Below are positions 17,079-24,998 of a DNA stretch of 64,000 nt, piece after piece. Each line of letters opens with the position of its first letter. The stretch's first letter is position 1. The translations under genes were made by a program, and so were the position numbers. The stretch spans positions 3,034,443 through 3,098,442 of the forward strand of contig NZ_CP036264.1 in assembly GCF_008035925.1 (NCBI RefSeq), written 5' to 3'. The stretch comes from Stieleria maiorica (lineage in GTDB: Bacteria > Planctomycetota > Planctomycetia > Pirellulales > Pirellulaceae). The notes under the pieces were generated by a model. It ran no database searches. It saw nothing but the letters and a program-made list of their open reading frames with translations, and was not told where the DNA came from.

Positions 17079-19420
17079 CAGTTTTTCTCCACCGGGCAGA
17101 CGAAACAGTTTTGGAATTTGTCGACGCGAGTTTCGGCCGGGGCGATGTCGCCCAGGACTGCGACGCCCAGCTGGTCGGCGGCTTGCCGAGTGGTCAGTCC
17201 GTCGGCGTCATGCAAAACCCCTGCCGCGTCGCGGTTGTTTTGATCGCCGATCACCCAGCCCGGTCGCTGCGGTTCAAAGAACACTTGGGAGACTTGACCG
17301 TCGGTTTCGAGAAACATTCGGTCCGGCGCGAACAGGTGGAACGTCGATTTGTTGCCGTAGCCGAAGTCGCAGTCGATGTTGATGTCGTTGTCGATGAAAT
17401 CACAATCGACGAATCGGTGGACGATCCCGCGTCCGCTGAAACCGTCACGCGTCCAGGTCATCCGGTGGACGGCGGTTTGGTTGTTGACCAGCGTCAGGTT
17501 TTCAAAATGGTTCAGCTCCGCATTGCCGCGCGATCGCAGCCGGATCGCAAGGTCGCAGTTTGCAATGTAGCCGTTTCGGACGATGACTTCGACGGTCGTC
17601 GATCCGTTGCTGGTGATGCACCACTTGGACGGACCATAGCGGCTTTCCAGCGGCTCCAGCGCTGCGATGTGAACCAGCCCGTCGATTTCGATGGACGTTT
17701 CGCCGTAGTTGCCGACGCAGCGTTGCGAGTGGTAGCAGCCGAAATCGTGGATAATGTTCCGCCGAGTGTCGGGCCGGATCCGGAGCCCGTCCGTCCAGTC
17801 CCCGACACGGTCGGAGACGCCGAGCGCTTCGCCGACGCCCATGACGTAGCAGCCCCGGAATTCAATCCAGGAATGTGTCGGATAGTCGAACGGCTGCATG
17901 TCGCCGTGGATGTCGTGGGCCATCATTTTGCGGTAGCCCGCTTTGCCGATCCACCAACCGGTCGAGGTCCCGTGGGCGGCGCAGTTGATCCACGAATTGG
18001 CGTGCCCCGCGGCCCAGTACCCGCGGCGACACATTCCCGCGGCGTGGCAGTTGTGGTAGACGTTTTCGGTCTCGTTGCCGTCCTCGGTCGTAAACGCCGC
18101 GTCCAGTGAATCGCCGCTGATGCAGTCTTCGATCAAAAAATGGCTGGTCCCGTGGACGACATGGGTCCATTTCGGCCCGTCCCAAGTCACACAGCCGCGG
18201 CACCGGCCGATGAACCCGTCGAAGTTGGGACCGCGGCCGCTGACGTGGTGCAGGTGCCAGTTGTAGCGCGCTTTGATGTTCGTCCCTTCGATACCGATGT
18301 CGAAGACGTCGGCGTAGCTGACGTTGATGGGCCAGGCCATCTCGGTCCGACCCATCGCCGGGAACGATGCGAAGTTGTGGTCGACGATCGCGGCGCCGTT
18401 GTTCAACGTGTGCCCACGGGTTCCGTTGGGGTTTTCGCTGGTGATTTCGACCGAGCGGGTTTTGTTCAAAACGATCGGCGGCATCCGCAGCACGCCGTCG
18501 GGATCGATCGCGGCGGGGTGGCGGTTGACGATCGGAGTTTCGAGCGTGACGACGTTTCCATCGATCGCGGCAACCGTGACGGATTCGCCGAGCCGATAGA
18601 CCGGGTTTTTCTCCCATCGGATCGACCCTTTTCGATACCCAAGCAACCAATCCGAACCGGTCTCGGCACGGTCGGCGTACCAGCGTGGGATCGGTGCCGG
18701 CGGTGATCCGTATCGCGGCCCGTTGGCGACGCTCTTTTCTTGGCCCCAGTGTTCGGTGTCCGGCAAATAGAGCTCGTCGCCGACCTCCCAACCCTCGGGG
18801 GGCGACATTAGATGCAGCGTCATTTGACCGGGATCGATGCCGCCGACGGACCAGACGGCCGCGGTTTTGGGTTTGCCATAGATCACCCACTGGCCGCCGA
18901 AGTTCAAAACGCCCTGTCCCCACTGGCCGGGATCGACGGCCAGGTCGATCGGTTTGTCGTTGATAACGACCTTCATCACGGCAGGTTGACCGGGTGCCCC
19001 TTGCTGTAACGTCCCCGTCGGCAGGATGACCAGGTTGTCGCAGTGGAGGAGCGTCTTGTTGTCCGCGTCATTGCGAAGGGTCCCCGCGATCTCGATCGAG
19101 CCGAGTTTGACGGTCGACCGCAGGTCATACGTGACGACGAAACCCTCGGGGATGTAAACGTCGTGGCCTTCGTGAGCGACCAGGGGATCGATGCCGGCCT
19201 CGATGGCCCGTGCCGTTTCTTCGTTGTCGCAATCGGGCACTGGAGTTGATCCCCAGGTTTCCGGATCACTCCATCGACCGGATTGAACCGCGACGCAGTC
19301 TGGGTTGGAGGCGAAGCGTGGGACGTGCTCGCCGTGGTGGGTGATGATTTCCGAATCAGTGACGGTGATGTGAGCTGACGCGACGCCTGAAAGGGCCAGC
19401 CAGATGAGTAGCGTTTTCAT
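17078..19420 (-). CDS. Exported G8-domain and beta-helix protein carried by the prophage
   Basis: 780 residues from the ATG at 19420, chosen because it begins a signal peptide (MKTLLIWLALSGVASAHI); the upstream ATG adds 20 polar residues inside the neighbour. Residues about 46-175 form a G8 domain, with the GRWSDPETWG signature, EGFVVTYDL and GSIEIAGTLRND. The remainder looks like a right-handed parallel beta-helix with many Asn/Gly turns and Cys residues. G8 domains occur in CEMIP/TMEM2, PKHD1 and related proteins, where CEMIP takes part in hyaluronan breakdown. Here a polysaccharide-binding or -degrading role is inferred. A signal peptide is odd for a tail spike, so a secreted cargo protein is equally likely. 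Confidence 0.75.
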   Translation of the reverse strand: MKTLLIWLALSGVASAHITVTDSEIITHHGEHVPRFASNPDCVAVQSGRWSDPETWGSTPVPDCDNEETARAIEAGIDPLVAHEGHDVYIPEGFVVTYDLRSTVKLGSIEIAGTLRNDADNKTLLHCDNLVILPTGTLQQGAPGQPAVMKVVINDKPIDLAVDPGQWGQGVLNFGGQWVIYGKPKTAAVWSVGGIDPGQMTLHLMSPPEGWEVGDELYLPDTEHWGQEKSVANGPRYGSPPAPIPRWYADRAETGSDWLLGYRKGSIRWEKNPVYRLGESVTVAAIDGNVVTLETPIVNRHPAAIDPDGVLRMPPIVLNKTRSVEITSENPNGTRGHTLNNGAAIVDHNFASFPAMGRTEMAWPINVSYADVFDIGIEGTNIKARYNWHLHHVSGRGPNFDGFIGRCRGCVTWDGPKWTHVVHGTSHFLIEDCISGDSLDAAFTTEDGNETENVYHNCHAAGMCRRGYWAAGHANSWINCAAHGTSTGWWIGKAGYRKMMAHDIHGDMQPFDYPTHSWIEFRGCYVMGVGEALGVSDRVGDWTDGLRIRPDTRRNIIHDFGCYHSQRCVGNYGETSIEIDGLVHIAALEPLESRYGPSKWCITSNGSTTVEVIVRNGYIANCDLAIRLRSRGNAELNHFENLTLVNNQTAVHRMTWTRDGFSGRGIVHRFVDCDFIDNDINIDCDFGYGNKSTFHLFAPDRMFLETDGQVSQVFFEPQRPGWVIGDQNNRDAAGVLHDADGLTTRQAADQLGVAVLGDIAPAETRVDKFQNCFVCPVEKN

Positions 19421-19728
19421 TCGTGTTCGCTTGGATTTGATTGAGCAGATCCGCCAAGCAACGCAATCTGGACGTTGCATTGGTTCACTTCCTGCTGAAG
19501 TTTCTCGCGGTGCTCATTGCACTTTCGGGTTTCTTCTTTTTGGACGGTCATGTCTGATCGGAGCGTTTCAATTTCCTTGCTGTGCTGTTTGATCAGTTGA
19601 TTGCGTTCACGCGTTTCGTGAGTCTGCAAGAGACGGAACAGATATCCGATCACACCAGCCATCATCGCTACGATGCCGTGTTGTCCGAGTTCTGATAGTT
19701 GCCCGTCGCCCAGCATGTCCTTACTCAC
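19417..19728 (-). CDS. Membrane-anchored coiled-coil protein, spanin- or holin-like
   Basis: 103 residues: one hydrophobic segment (about 18-33, HGIVAMMAGVIGYLFRLL), then about 50 residues of charged heptad-like helix (RERNQLIKQHSKEIETLRSD). This layout is that of Rz-type inner-membrane spanins and of some small phage membrane proteins. It overlaps the G8 gene by 4 bp. No outer-membrane lipoprotein partner was found nested in it. Confidence 0.5.
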   Translation of the reverse strand: MSKDMLGDGQLSELGQHGIVAMMAGVIGYLFRLLQTHETRERNQLIKQHSKEIETLRSDMTVQKEETRKCNEHREKLQQEVNQCNVQIALLGGSAQSNPSEHE

Positions 19729-19793
19729 TGCCTCGTCTCCGCCGATAGTCGCCGGCTGTTCGTGTGAAGTGTTCGACTAAGTCTGCGTCCTTC

Positions 19794-20477
19794 CTATGGA
19801 TGAATCCACACAAAGAAAACATGCTCACCAACCGTGATCCGCTGTTGTCCGGGCAGTTCCGCCGGAAGCGGATGCAGGTATGAAACGACCACAGTTCCCC
19901 GCCGCAACGACTTCAGTTTCGGCAACAGTTCCCGAATCAAATCGTCGTAGAGGTACATCACGACGTAGTCCGCTTTGTAAAAGCGATACCGCCGGCTGTC
20001 CCCCTCGGTGATCGACACCAGGGACCGCACGCCGGCCGACTGCACCGCGGATCGTGCAAGGGCCGCGGTTTGCGGATTGATCTCGATTCCCATGCCATAC
20101 GCACCGAACCGACGCGCGGCGTCAACCAGGATGCGTGCATCACCGCATCCAGGATCCAGGATGATCTGACCCGACTGCGGCCGGATGATCTGCCAGAGTG
20201 CATCCACCGCCGTCGTCGGACTCGGGGCGAAGGAATGCCGGACCTTCTGCAGCGGATCCATCGCATCCAGAATCGTCGGCGGGGACGTTCGTGCCTTTTC
20301 GAACGCGGCCCAAAGCTCACGTTGCATCCGGCACGACGCGCGACCGCAGCAATAATCGTCCACACCCAACGTGTATTTGCGACCGGACATCACGAACCCG
20401 TCGGACGTCCGATACCACGGCCAGCCGGCGCTCGCCGTTGACCATGCGAGCAGTACGATGAGTGCGAATCGAATCAT
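19794..20477 (-). CDS. Exported class I SAM-dependent methyltransferase
   Basis: 227 residues from the ATG at 20477, which starts a signal peptide (MIRFALIVLLAWSTASAG). Motif I is ILDPGCGDARI (106-116), followed by GMGIEINPQTA, an acidic-loop equivalent, and YLYDDLIRELLPKLKSLRRG. Methyltransferases of this DOT1-like group occur in planctomycetes with an export signal, but their substrates are unknown. A CCGRASC cluster near residues 43-49 could bind metal or form disulphides. A SAM-dependent enzyme outside the cytoplasm would need SAM there, so the location is puzzling. Confidence 0.75.
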   Translation of the reverse strand: MIRFALIVLLAWSTASAGWPWYRTSDGFVMSGRKYTLGVDDYCCGRASCRMQRELWAAFEKARTSPPTILDAMDPLQKVRHSFAPSPTTAVDALWQIIRPQSGQIILDPGCGDARILVDAARRFGAYGMGIEINPQTAALARSAVQSAGVRSLVSITEGDSRRYRFYKADYVVMYLYDDLIRELLPKLKSLRRGTVVVSYLHPLPAELPGQQRITVGEHVFFVWIHP

Positions 20478-20478
20478 A

Positions 20479-21420
20479 TTACAGCCCAAACAAAGGTCCA
20501 TCGGATTGCGTGTTGTCCTCATCATCCGCCGGGTTATCGACCGTCCCCTTGAACCGTCGATAATCCTCAATCAGCTTGTCGCGATCCTTGCTGGTTGCTT
20601 CCAGGTATTCGCCGATCGACTTGACTGCTTCGTCATTCGGCACACCGGGCTCATCGGGGTCATCCGGGTCTGCCGGATCATCGGGCTCATCCAGGTGTGC
20701 CCAAATCGGCAACGTCGTGATGTTGGATTGCTGAAAGAACCCCTCCTCCAACTCATCCGCCGGCGGCCGGTTGTCGGCCAGCTCGATCAGATCCGGTGGC
20801 TTCGGAAAACCGATGACCGAACGATTGGCATATTGGAACCAGATCGATCGAACCGTCTGGCCGGCACCGTCGCCGCCCCATGACCAGGTCAGCAACCCAT
20901 AGCAAAGGTTGTCCCGGAACGAATGGACGCTCGATCCAGATTGGCCGCCGATCGCGTTCGGTTGCCACTTCCAAACGGTGCCGTTGTAGGTGAAACCTCG
21001 GGTTTCGAGACGCTGGTAGTATGGTCCGCGGCAACGTGGATAGCCGCCGGTGTAGTGGTCGCCCTGCGGCGTCTCTTTGACCAGCTTCACGATCGGCAGC
21101 GGAATGACTTCCTCCGCTTCCAAGATCGCCCAGTCCATCATCACGCGGTCGGAGTACCCGGCCATGATGACGCGGACCTGATAGCTTTTCTGCAGCTTCG
21201 GAAAGTAGCAAGACTCCAGCTTGCCGATCCGGGTGCCGGCGACGTGAGCATTGGTCAGAATCAACGACTTGCCGCCACGTTGGCCGACGATGCAGCCGGA
21301 ACCGCAAACGTTGCCGTTGGTCACACGGCAGATCGAATCGGACGATGGACCAAACGGTGTCGTTGAATGGCTGGCGAGTTCTTCGGCGGACAATTCGCCC
21401 AGGTCATGTTCGCTGCTCAT
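20479..21420 (-). CDS. Trypsin-like serine protease
   Basis: 313 residues from the ATG at 21420 (an earlier ATG lies inside the upstream gene). The chymotrypsin-fold triad is visible: His59 in LILTNAHV, Asp96 in MMDWAIL and Ser161 in AIGGQSGSSV. The last 80 residues are Asp/Pro-rich (a DDPADPDDPDEP stretch) and then helical, an unusual acidic tail. No N-terminal signal peptide is evident. The gene sits between a signal-peptide protein and an exported methyltransferase with 1-2 bp gaps. A role in virion maturation, superinfection control or host envelope damage are alternatives. Confidence 0.8.
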   Translation of the reverse strand: MSSEHDLGELSAEELASHSTTPFGPSSDSICRVTNGNVCGSGCIVGQRGGKSLILTNAHVAGTRIGKLESCYFPKLQKSYQVRVIMAGYSDRVMMDWAILEAEEVIPLPIVKLVKETPQGDHYTGGYPRCRGPYYQRLETRGFTYNGTVWKWQPNAIGGQSGSSVHSFRDNLCYGLLTWSWGGDGAGQTVRSIWFQYANRSVIGFPKPPDLIELADNRPPADELEEGFFQQSNITTLPIWAHLDEPDDPADPDDPDEPGVPNDEAVKSIGEYLEATSKDRDKLIEDYRRFKGTVDNPADDEDNTQSDGPLFGL

Positions 21421-21421
21421 G

Positions 21422-22165
21422 CTATGCCCCCGCGCCGAAGGCAATCAGCAGATCGAGAATGATCGGGATGATTCGCTCCAGGAAGGATGCGAATTGATCC
21501 CAATCGATTGCCGCTTGGTCAATTTCGCCGTTTGCTTTTCGCGGCAATTCATCGGCAGCAGCTTCGCCGGAAAACGCCATCTGCACGACGCAAAGGTCTT
21601 GCGCCTGCTCGCGAAATGCCGGCGAAAACATCGCGACTCGGATTCGAAGTGCATCACGGCGCGTGATCGTTCCCGATTTCGCCGCGGCGCGAGCCGCTTT
21701 GATCACCGATCGTCGGAAACCGTCCGTTGCTTCTGTCTCGATGAAGTGATCCGACATCGACGTGAAAGTCAAATCTCGGTCGGCCGGCGGTGGTGTTCGA
21801 TACGGTTCCGTCTTGGCAACGATCGGCGTGAACGCCGGGGGATCGCTTACCGTAAGAACTTTGACCGGACGCTGTGTCCCGGTGACTTCGGTCGGGAAAA
21901 CGTAGCCGCCCGTGACAACCGAACCGTTGGCAAGTCGTGATGAGTGGGACTGCGTGACCGCATAAGTCTGCACCTGTGGGCAGTCCGGCCCAGGGCACAT
22001 CTTGGTCTGAACCAGCGGGCAGTCCGGCCCGGTGCACACCTTTCGCGTCACTTCACGCGAAGCCGTGCGGTTTCCGAAGAACAACCGACGAAGCGGGCCG
22101 TCGGAGAACCCGACAGCAGTCAGCATCGTGGTGACGATCAACAATCCACAAATCACTCGTTTCAT
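21422..22165 (-). CDS. Exported protein with Cys-Pro repeats and hydrophobic C terminus
   Basis: 247 residues with a signal peptide (MKRVICGLLIVTTMLTAVGF) and two near-identical short repeats, VCTGPDCPLVQT and MCPGPDCPQVQT, that carry Cys pairs. The C terminus (LERIIPIILDLLIAFGAGA) is hydrophobic and could be a membrane anchor. No family recognised. Located one base after the protease start in a block of exported genes, it may be its substrate or partner; this is speculation. Confidence 0.6.
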   Translation of the reverse strand: MKRVICGLLIVTTMLTAVGFSDGPLRRLFFGNRTASREVTRKVCTGPDCPLVQTKMCPGPDCPQVQTYAVTQSHSSRLANGSVVTGGYVFPTEVTGTQRPVKVLTVSDPPAFTPIVAKTEPYRTPPPADRDLTFTSMSDHFIETEATDGFRRSVIKAARAAAKSGTITRRDALRIRVAMFSPAFREQAQDLCVVQMAFSGEAAADELPRKANGEIDQAAIDWDQFASFLERIIPIILDLLIAFGAGA

Positions 22166-22178
22166 GATTTCCCTCTTT

Positions 22179-22541
22179 TCAATTGCCCCAATAATTGGCT
22201 TCTTTTTCCGGCGCGCCCCATCGGTCTACCGCGTACTCTCGCTCGCCGCTGCGGATCTGCTCTTTGCGATACCACGGCACATCGTCGGCGTGGATGCGAT
22301 ATTCCCGTCCGCGAGAATCGCGGGCACGGTAAGAATTGGCCAACGGCTCCAGGAGCAGCGACACAGTGAAGAACACAATCGCGATCACGATCGCTGCAAT
22401 CACTTCACTGGTCGATTCGCCGGTTCGAGTCATCCGATTGATCGTGGTGCGAGAATAGATGCCCCCGCGGGCGGTGATCGCACCCAACGATCGCCAACCC
22501 CGGGAGCGTGCACCCGCAATCATGGCAAACCCCCTACGCAT
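22179..22541 (-). CDS. Single-pass membrane protein
   Basis: 120 residues. A basic N terminus is followed by one strong transmembrane segment (VIAAIVIAIVFFTVSLLL, about 47-64) and a charged C-terminal domain of about 50 residues. It is 13 bp upstream of the exported Cys-rich protein gene in the same operon. Unknown function; a holin or a membrane anchor are possibilities. An internal ATG at codon 7 is an alternative start. Confidence 0.5.
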   Translation of the reverse strand: MRRGFAMIAGARSRGWRSLGAITARGGIYSRTTINRMTRTGESTSEVIAAIVIAIVFFTVSLLLEPLANSYRARDSRGREYRIHADDVPWYRKEQIRSGEREYAVDRWGAPEKEANYWGN

Positions 22542-22553
22542 TTCATCGCTCTC

Positions 22554-22826
22554 TCACGCATTCTGTGAGTTTGCGGAAAAAAGTTGGGTCCGCTCCCTCT
22601 CCCGTTCGGCGGGGATGGAAATCCAGACCGTCACCATCTGCTCGTCACGGAAGTCTTTGGCGCCCCGCAGCGCGCCGAGGCGGACCAGGCCGGGCAGATG
22701 CCTCTTGATCGAATCGATCGACACCGGGTCCGCCATAGCAGTTTGAATCTGCTGAACTGTCGCGCCGCGGCGGAACCCTCCAGCGGCTTCAACGATGCGG
22801 AGATCGACGCGGTGGAGTTCAAGCAT
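22554..22826 (-). CDS. Small winged-helix-like protein
   Basis: 90 residues. The segment GATVQQIQTAMADPVSIDSI followed by KRHLPGLVRLGALRGAKDF and a short beta hairpin (VTVWISIP) has the layout of a winged-helix DNA-binding domain. It lies just downstream of the repeat cluster at 22,931-23,088, so binding to those repeats is an attractive but untested idea. It could also be a transcription regulator of the exported block. Confidence 0.5.
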   Translation of the reverse strand: MLELHRVDLRIVEAAGGFRRGATVQQIQTAMADPVSIDSIKRHLPGLVRLGALRGAKDFRDEQMVTVWISIPAERERERTQLFSANSQNA

Positions 22827-22864
22827 GGCGGCCGCCTTGACCCTTTCTCTTCGGGCTCCCGGTA

Positions 22865-22897
22865 GGTAGGAGGGAGCGCAGCGGACTCCCTCCTACC
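22865..22897. repeat. Perfect 12-bp inverted repeat
   Basis: GGTAGGAGGGAG and its exact complement, separated by 9 bases. It forms a strong hairpin in the gap between the primase and the small winged-helix gene. There is no T-run on either side, so it is not a classical terminator; a regulatory or replication structure is possible. Confidence 0.7.
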
Positions 22898-22930
22898 GTG
22901 GCCCTTCGAGGGTCGAATGACAAATTGTCG

Positions 22931-23088
22931 GGACGAACTGGGACGAACTGGGACGTTCTATCTGGTAGCTCAGTTTTCCAGTTCGTCCCGTTGTATTTAT
23001 CTATAGGGACGAACTGAACGGGACGAACTGGAATTGGGTGTTTCAGGGATCTGTGTTTCATAGTTCGTCCAGTTCGTCCAGTTCGTCC
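22931..23088. repeat. Cluster of eight GGACGAACT repeats, iteron-like
   Basis: GGACGAACT occurs four times on the plus strand (22931, 22941, 23007, 23021) and four times on the minus strand (22980, 23062, 23071, 23080). The last three overlap the 3' end of the primase-helicase gene and encode its DELDELDEL terminus. Two plus copies are 10 bp apart, a helical turn. Copies in both orientations next to a replication gene suggest an origin or operator. Confidence 0.75.
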
Positions 23089-24998
23089 GGGACGATCTGG
23101 AAAAGTAGATGTTTATTGTGGGCGCCCTTTTTAACCACCACTTCGTCCTCGTTGATAAGGGCTGCAATTACGTCACGGATTTGCTTTCCTCGTCCTGCGA
23201 TGCCTTGTTCGACTTCGGCTTTGGTACATCCTTGATGCTGACCGATGAATGCGTAGACCCGGTCTTTCAAATCTTCACTCTCCTGGTCCTTTTCAGCGGC
23301 CTGTAGCTCCTCGCGGACTGCTTTCCACTCCTGGGGGCTCCGCAGTGTCGTGGCCCACGTCAGACCCGTGGCGCGCGTTCCCGTGCAGGCTTCGAGCATC
23401 TTCATCCCTTGGTGCCCGGCAGATCCGCCCCAGTGGAACCAGAGCGTGTGGTTGCCATCCATTTGATACGCCTCGCGGCGTTTGATCAGAAGAAACTGCC
23501 GGCCGAACTCGGCAACGCCCGATTGGCTTAAATCTTCCAACTCCGGTGGGTCCGCGAAGCTCTTGCCCTGTTTTTTGAAGTGGTGCAACAGCACCACCGT
23601 AATTCCGGCCCGGTGAATCTGTTCGGCGATCAACTCCAGCTGCTCGCCCATGGAGTAAACATTGCTGGCGGAATCCCCGACCCGCAACGACCTGTAAAGT
23701 GGGTCCACGAAAACGATGTCCACTTCAGACTCACGCAGCTCCTCTATCAGATCCTCCACAATCGTTGCATCGTCCAGCTTTGGCAGTTTGAAACTGATTT
23801 GGAAATCCGCCAAATCAGCCCCCGATAGCCCTTTGGATTCGGCGATTAGACGCAGATTCTCCTGCAATGTCGACTCTCCCGACTCCCCGCTGATGAATAG
23901 CACTCGTTCCCGTTTCGGTACGTTGTACGTCCCCAGGAACGGCGTTCCTGTGGCGATCGATACCGCCAACTCTAATGCCACGGTTGTTTTTAGCGCCTTG
24001 GCCGCACCGCCAATGATCATTGGCTCCCCGCGGACCATGAAATCCTCAACCAGGAAATCTCGGGTGATTTTCTTGGCCAGTAAGCTCGTACCTGACTGCA
24101 TCCCGGTTCGAAAGCGGTCTGGATCAAACCCGTCATCTTTCGCGGCGCGCTCGAGCCATCCGATTGTGATGACCCGCTCCCCTTCTTCGCGACGGAAGGA
24201 TTCCCACGTCTGCAAAGCGTCGTCTTCATCGAATTTGGCGCTCTGTTGGCTCCAGCGGCACCAGTGCCGGAACATTTCCTCCGAGGGATCGCACCAATGC
24301 AAAGCCATCCCGACACTCAGCCAATCGGAGTATTCCTCGCACCGGCTTTCGTCCAAATGCTCCAGGTACTCGATTGCCTTGGAGATCTTGGCCGGGTCTC
24401 GGTCGTACTTTTCCTGTAGCTTCTTGGGTTCACTGATCATCGCCTGAACGGCGTGCAGGCTGTCCCGTTGAGACGTGATTTGGTGATGCCTCTCCTTCTC
24501 GAGCGCATGGCCTGTAATGCAGAAGAATCGACCCGTGGACGCCCCGTCGTAAAGCTCCACGCCCCTGCCGTGTGAGATCTTTCGCATCTCGGCACTCAGC
24601 GCCCCGGCGGCCAGGAGTTTAACGCCGCTTCCGCTGGGGCTGATTTCGGCGTAGGTCGGCATCATGGCAAGAATCATCTTGGCCTGTTCGCTGAACCCCT
24701 CACCGCTGTAGCAGTCATCCAGATCGACGCCGACGATCCCAGGGGGTAGGACGAGGCCAAGGCCTGAAAACTTCCCACTTTCCATCGCCTGCGTGGCCTC
24801 ATCGAATGAGCACCATGTTTCGGGTGAATTGACCGCGGCCCAACGGCCACTGGGCTGCTTTGGGATCTTGGTCCACTTCTCTGACCCGTCGCCTCGCCTC
24901 TTCCATTCGAGGCTCCAAAGTATCCACCGATCGAGGACTCGGATCGCTTCGGGGATCTTGTCCAGTCGGACGCCGATTGTGTCGGGCTTAGGCTCCAT
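23058..24998 (-). CDS. Primase-helicase (AEP primase plus RepA-like ATPase)
   Basis: About 646 residues from the ATG at 24998, which follows the SNF2 gene with an 11-bp overlap. The N-terminal third resembles archaeo-eukaryotic-type primases (VGVDLDDC as the metal-binding Asp pair, SGSGVKLL, RGVELYDG with FFCITG). A linker with a primase C-terminal-like helical region follows. The C-terminal half is a RepA-type ATPase: Walker A GGAAKALKTT, Walker B VDIVFVDP, sensor VVLLHHF. The C terminus consists of DEL repeats made by the DNA repeat. It should prime and unwind phage DNA. Confidence 0.8.
   Translation of the reverse strand: MEPKPDTIGVRLDKIPEAIRVLDRWILWSLEWKRRGDGSEKWTKIPKQPSGRWAAVNSPETWCSFDEATQAMESGKFSGLGLVLPPGIVGVDLDDCYSGEGFSEQAKMILAMMPTYAEISPSGSGVKLLAAGALSAEMRKISHGRGVELYDGASTGRFFCITGHALEKERHHQITSQRDSLHAVQAMISEPKKLQEKYDRDPAKISKAIEYLEHLDESRCEEYSDWLSVGMALHWCDPSEEMFRHWCRWSQQSAKFDEDDALQTWESFRREEGERVITIGWLERAAKDDGFDPDRFRTGMQSGTSLLAKKITRDFLVEDFMVRGEPMIIGGAAKALKTTVALELAVSIATGTPFLGTYNVPKRERVLFISGESGESTLQENLRLIAESKGLSGADLADFQISFKLPKLDDATIVEDLIEELRESEVDIVFVDPLYRSLRVGDSASNVYSMGEQLELIAEQIHRAGITVVLLHHFKKQGKSFADPPELEDLSQSGVAEFGRQFLLIKRREAYQMDGNHTLWFHWGGSAGHQGMKMLEACTGTRATGLTWATTLRSPQEWKAVREELQAAEKDQESEDLKDRVYAFIGQHQGCTKAEVEQGIAGRGKQIRDVIAALINEDEVVVKKGAHNKHLLFQIVPDELDELDEL

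Noticed and set aside
22861-23060. CRISPR array
   Set aside because: The 9-bp repeats have irregular spacing and occur in both orientations; there are no spacers of equal length and no cas genes.
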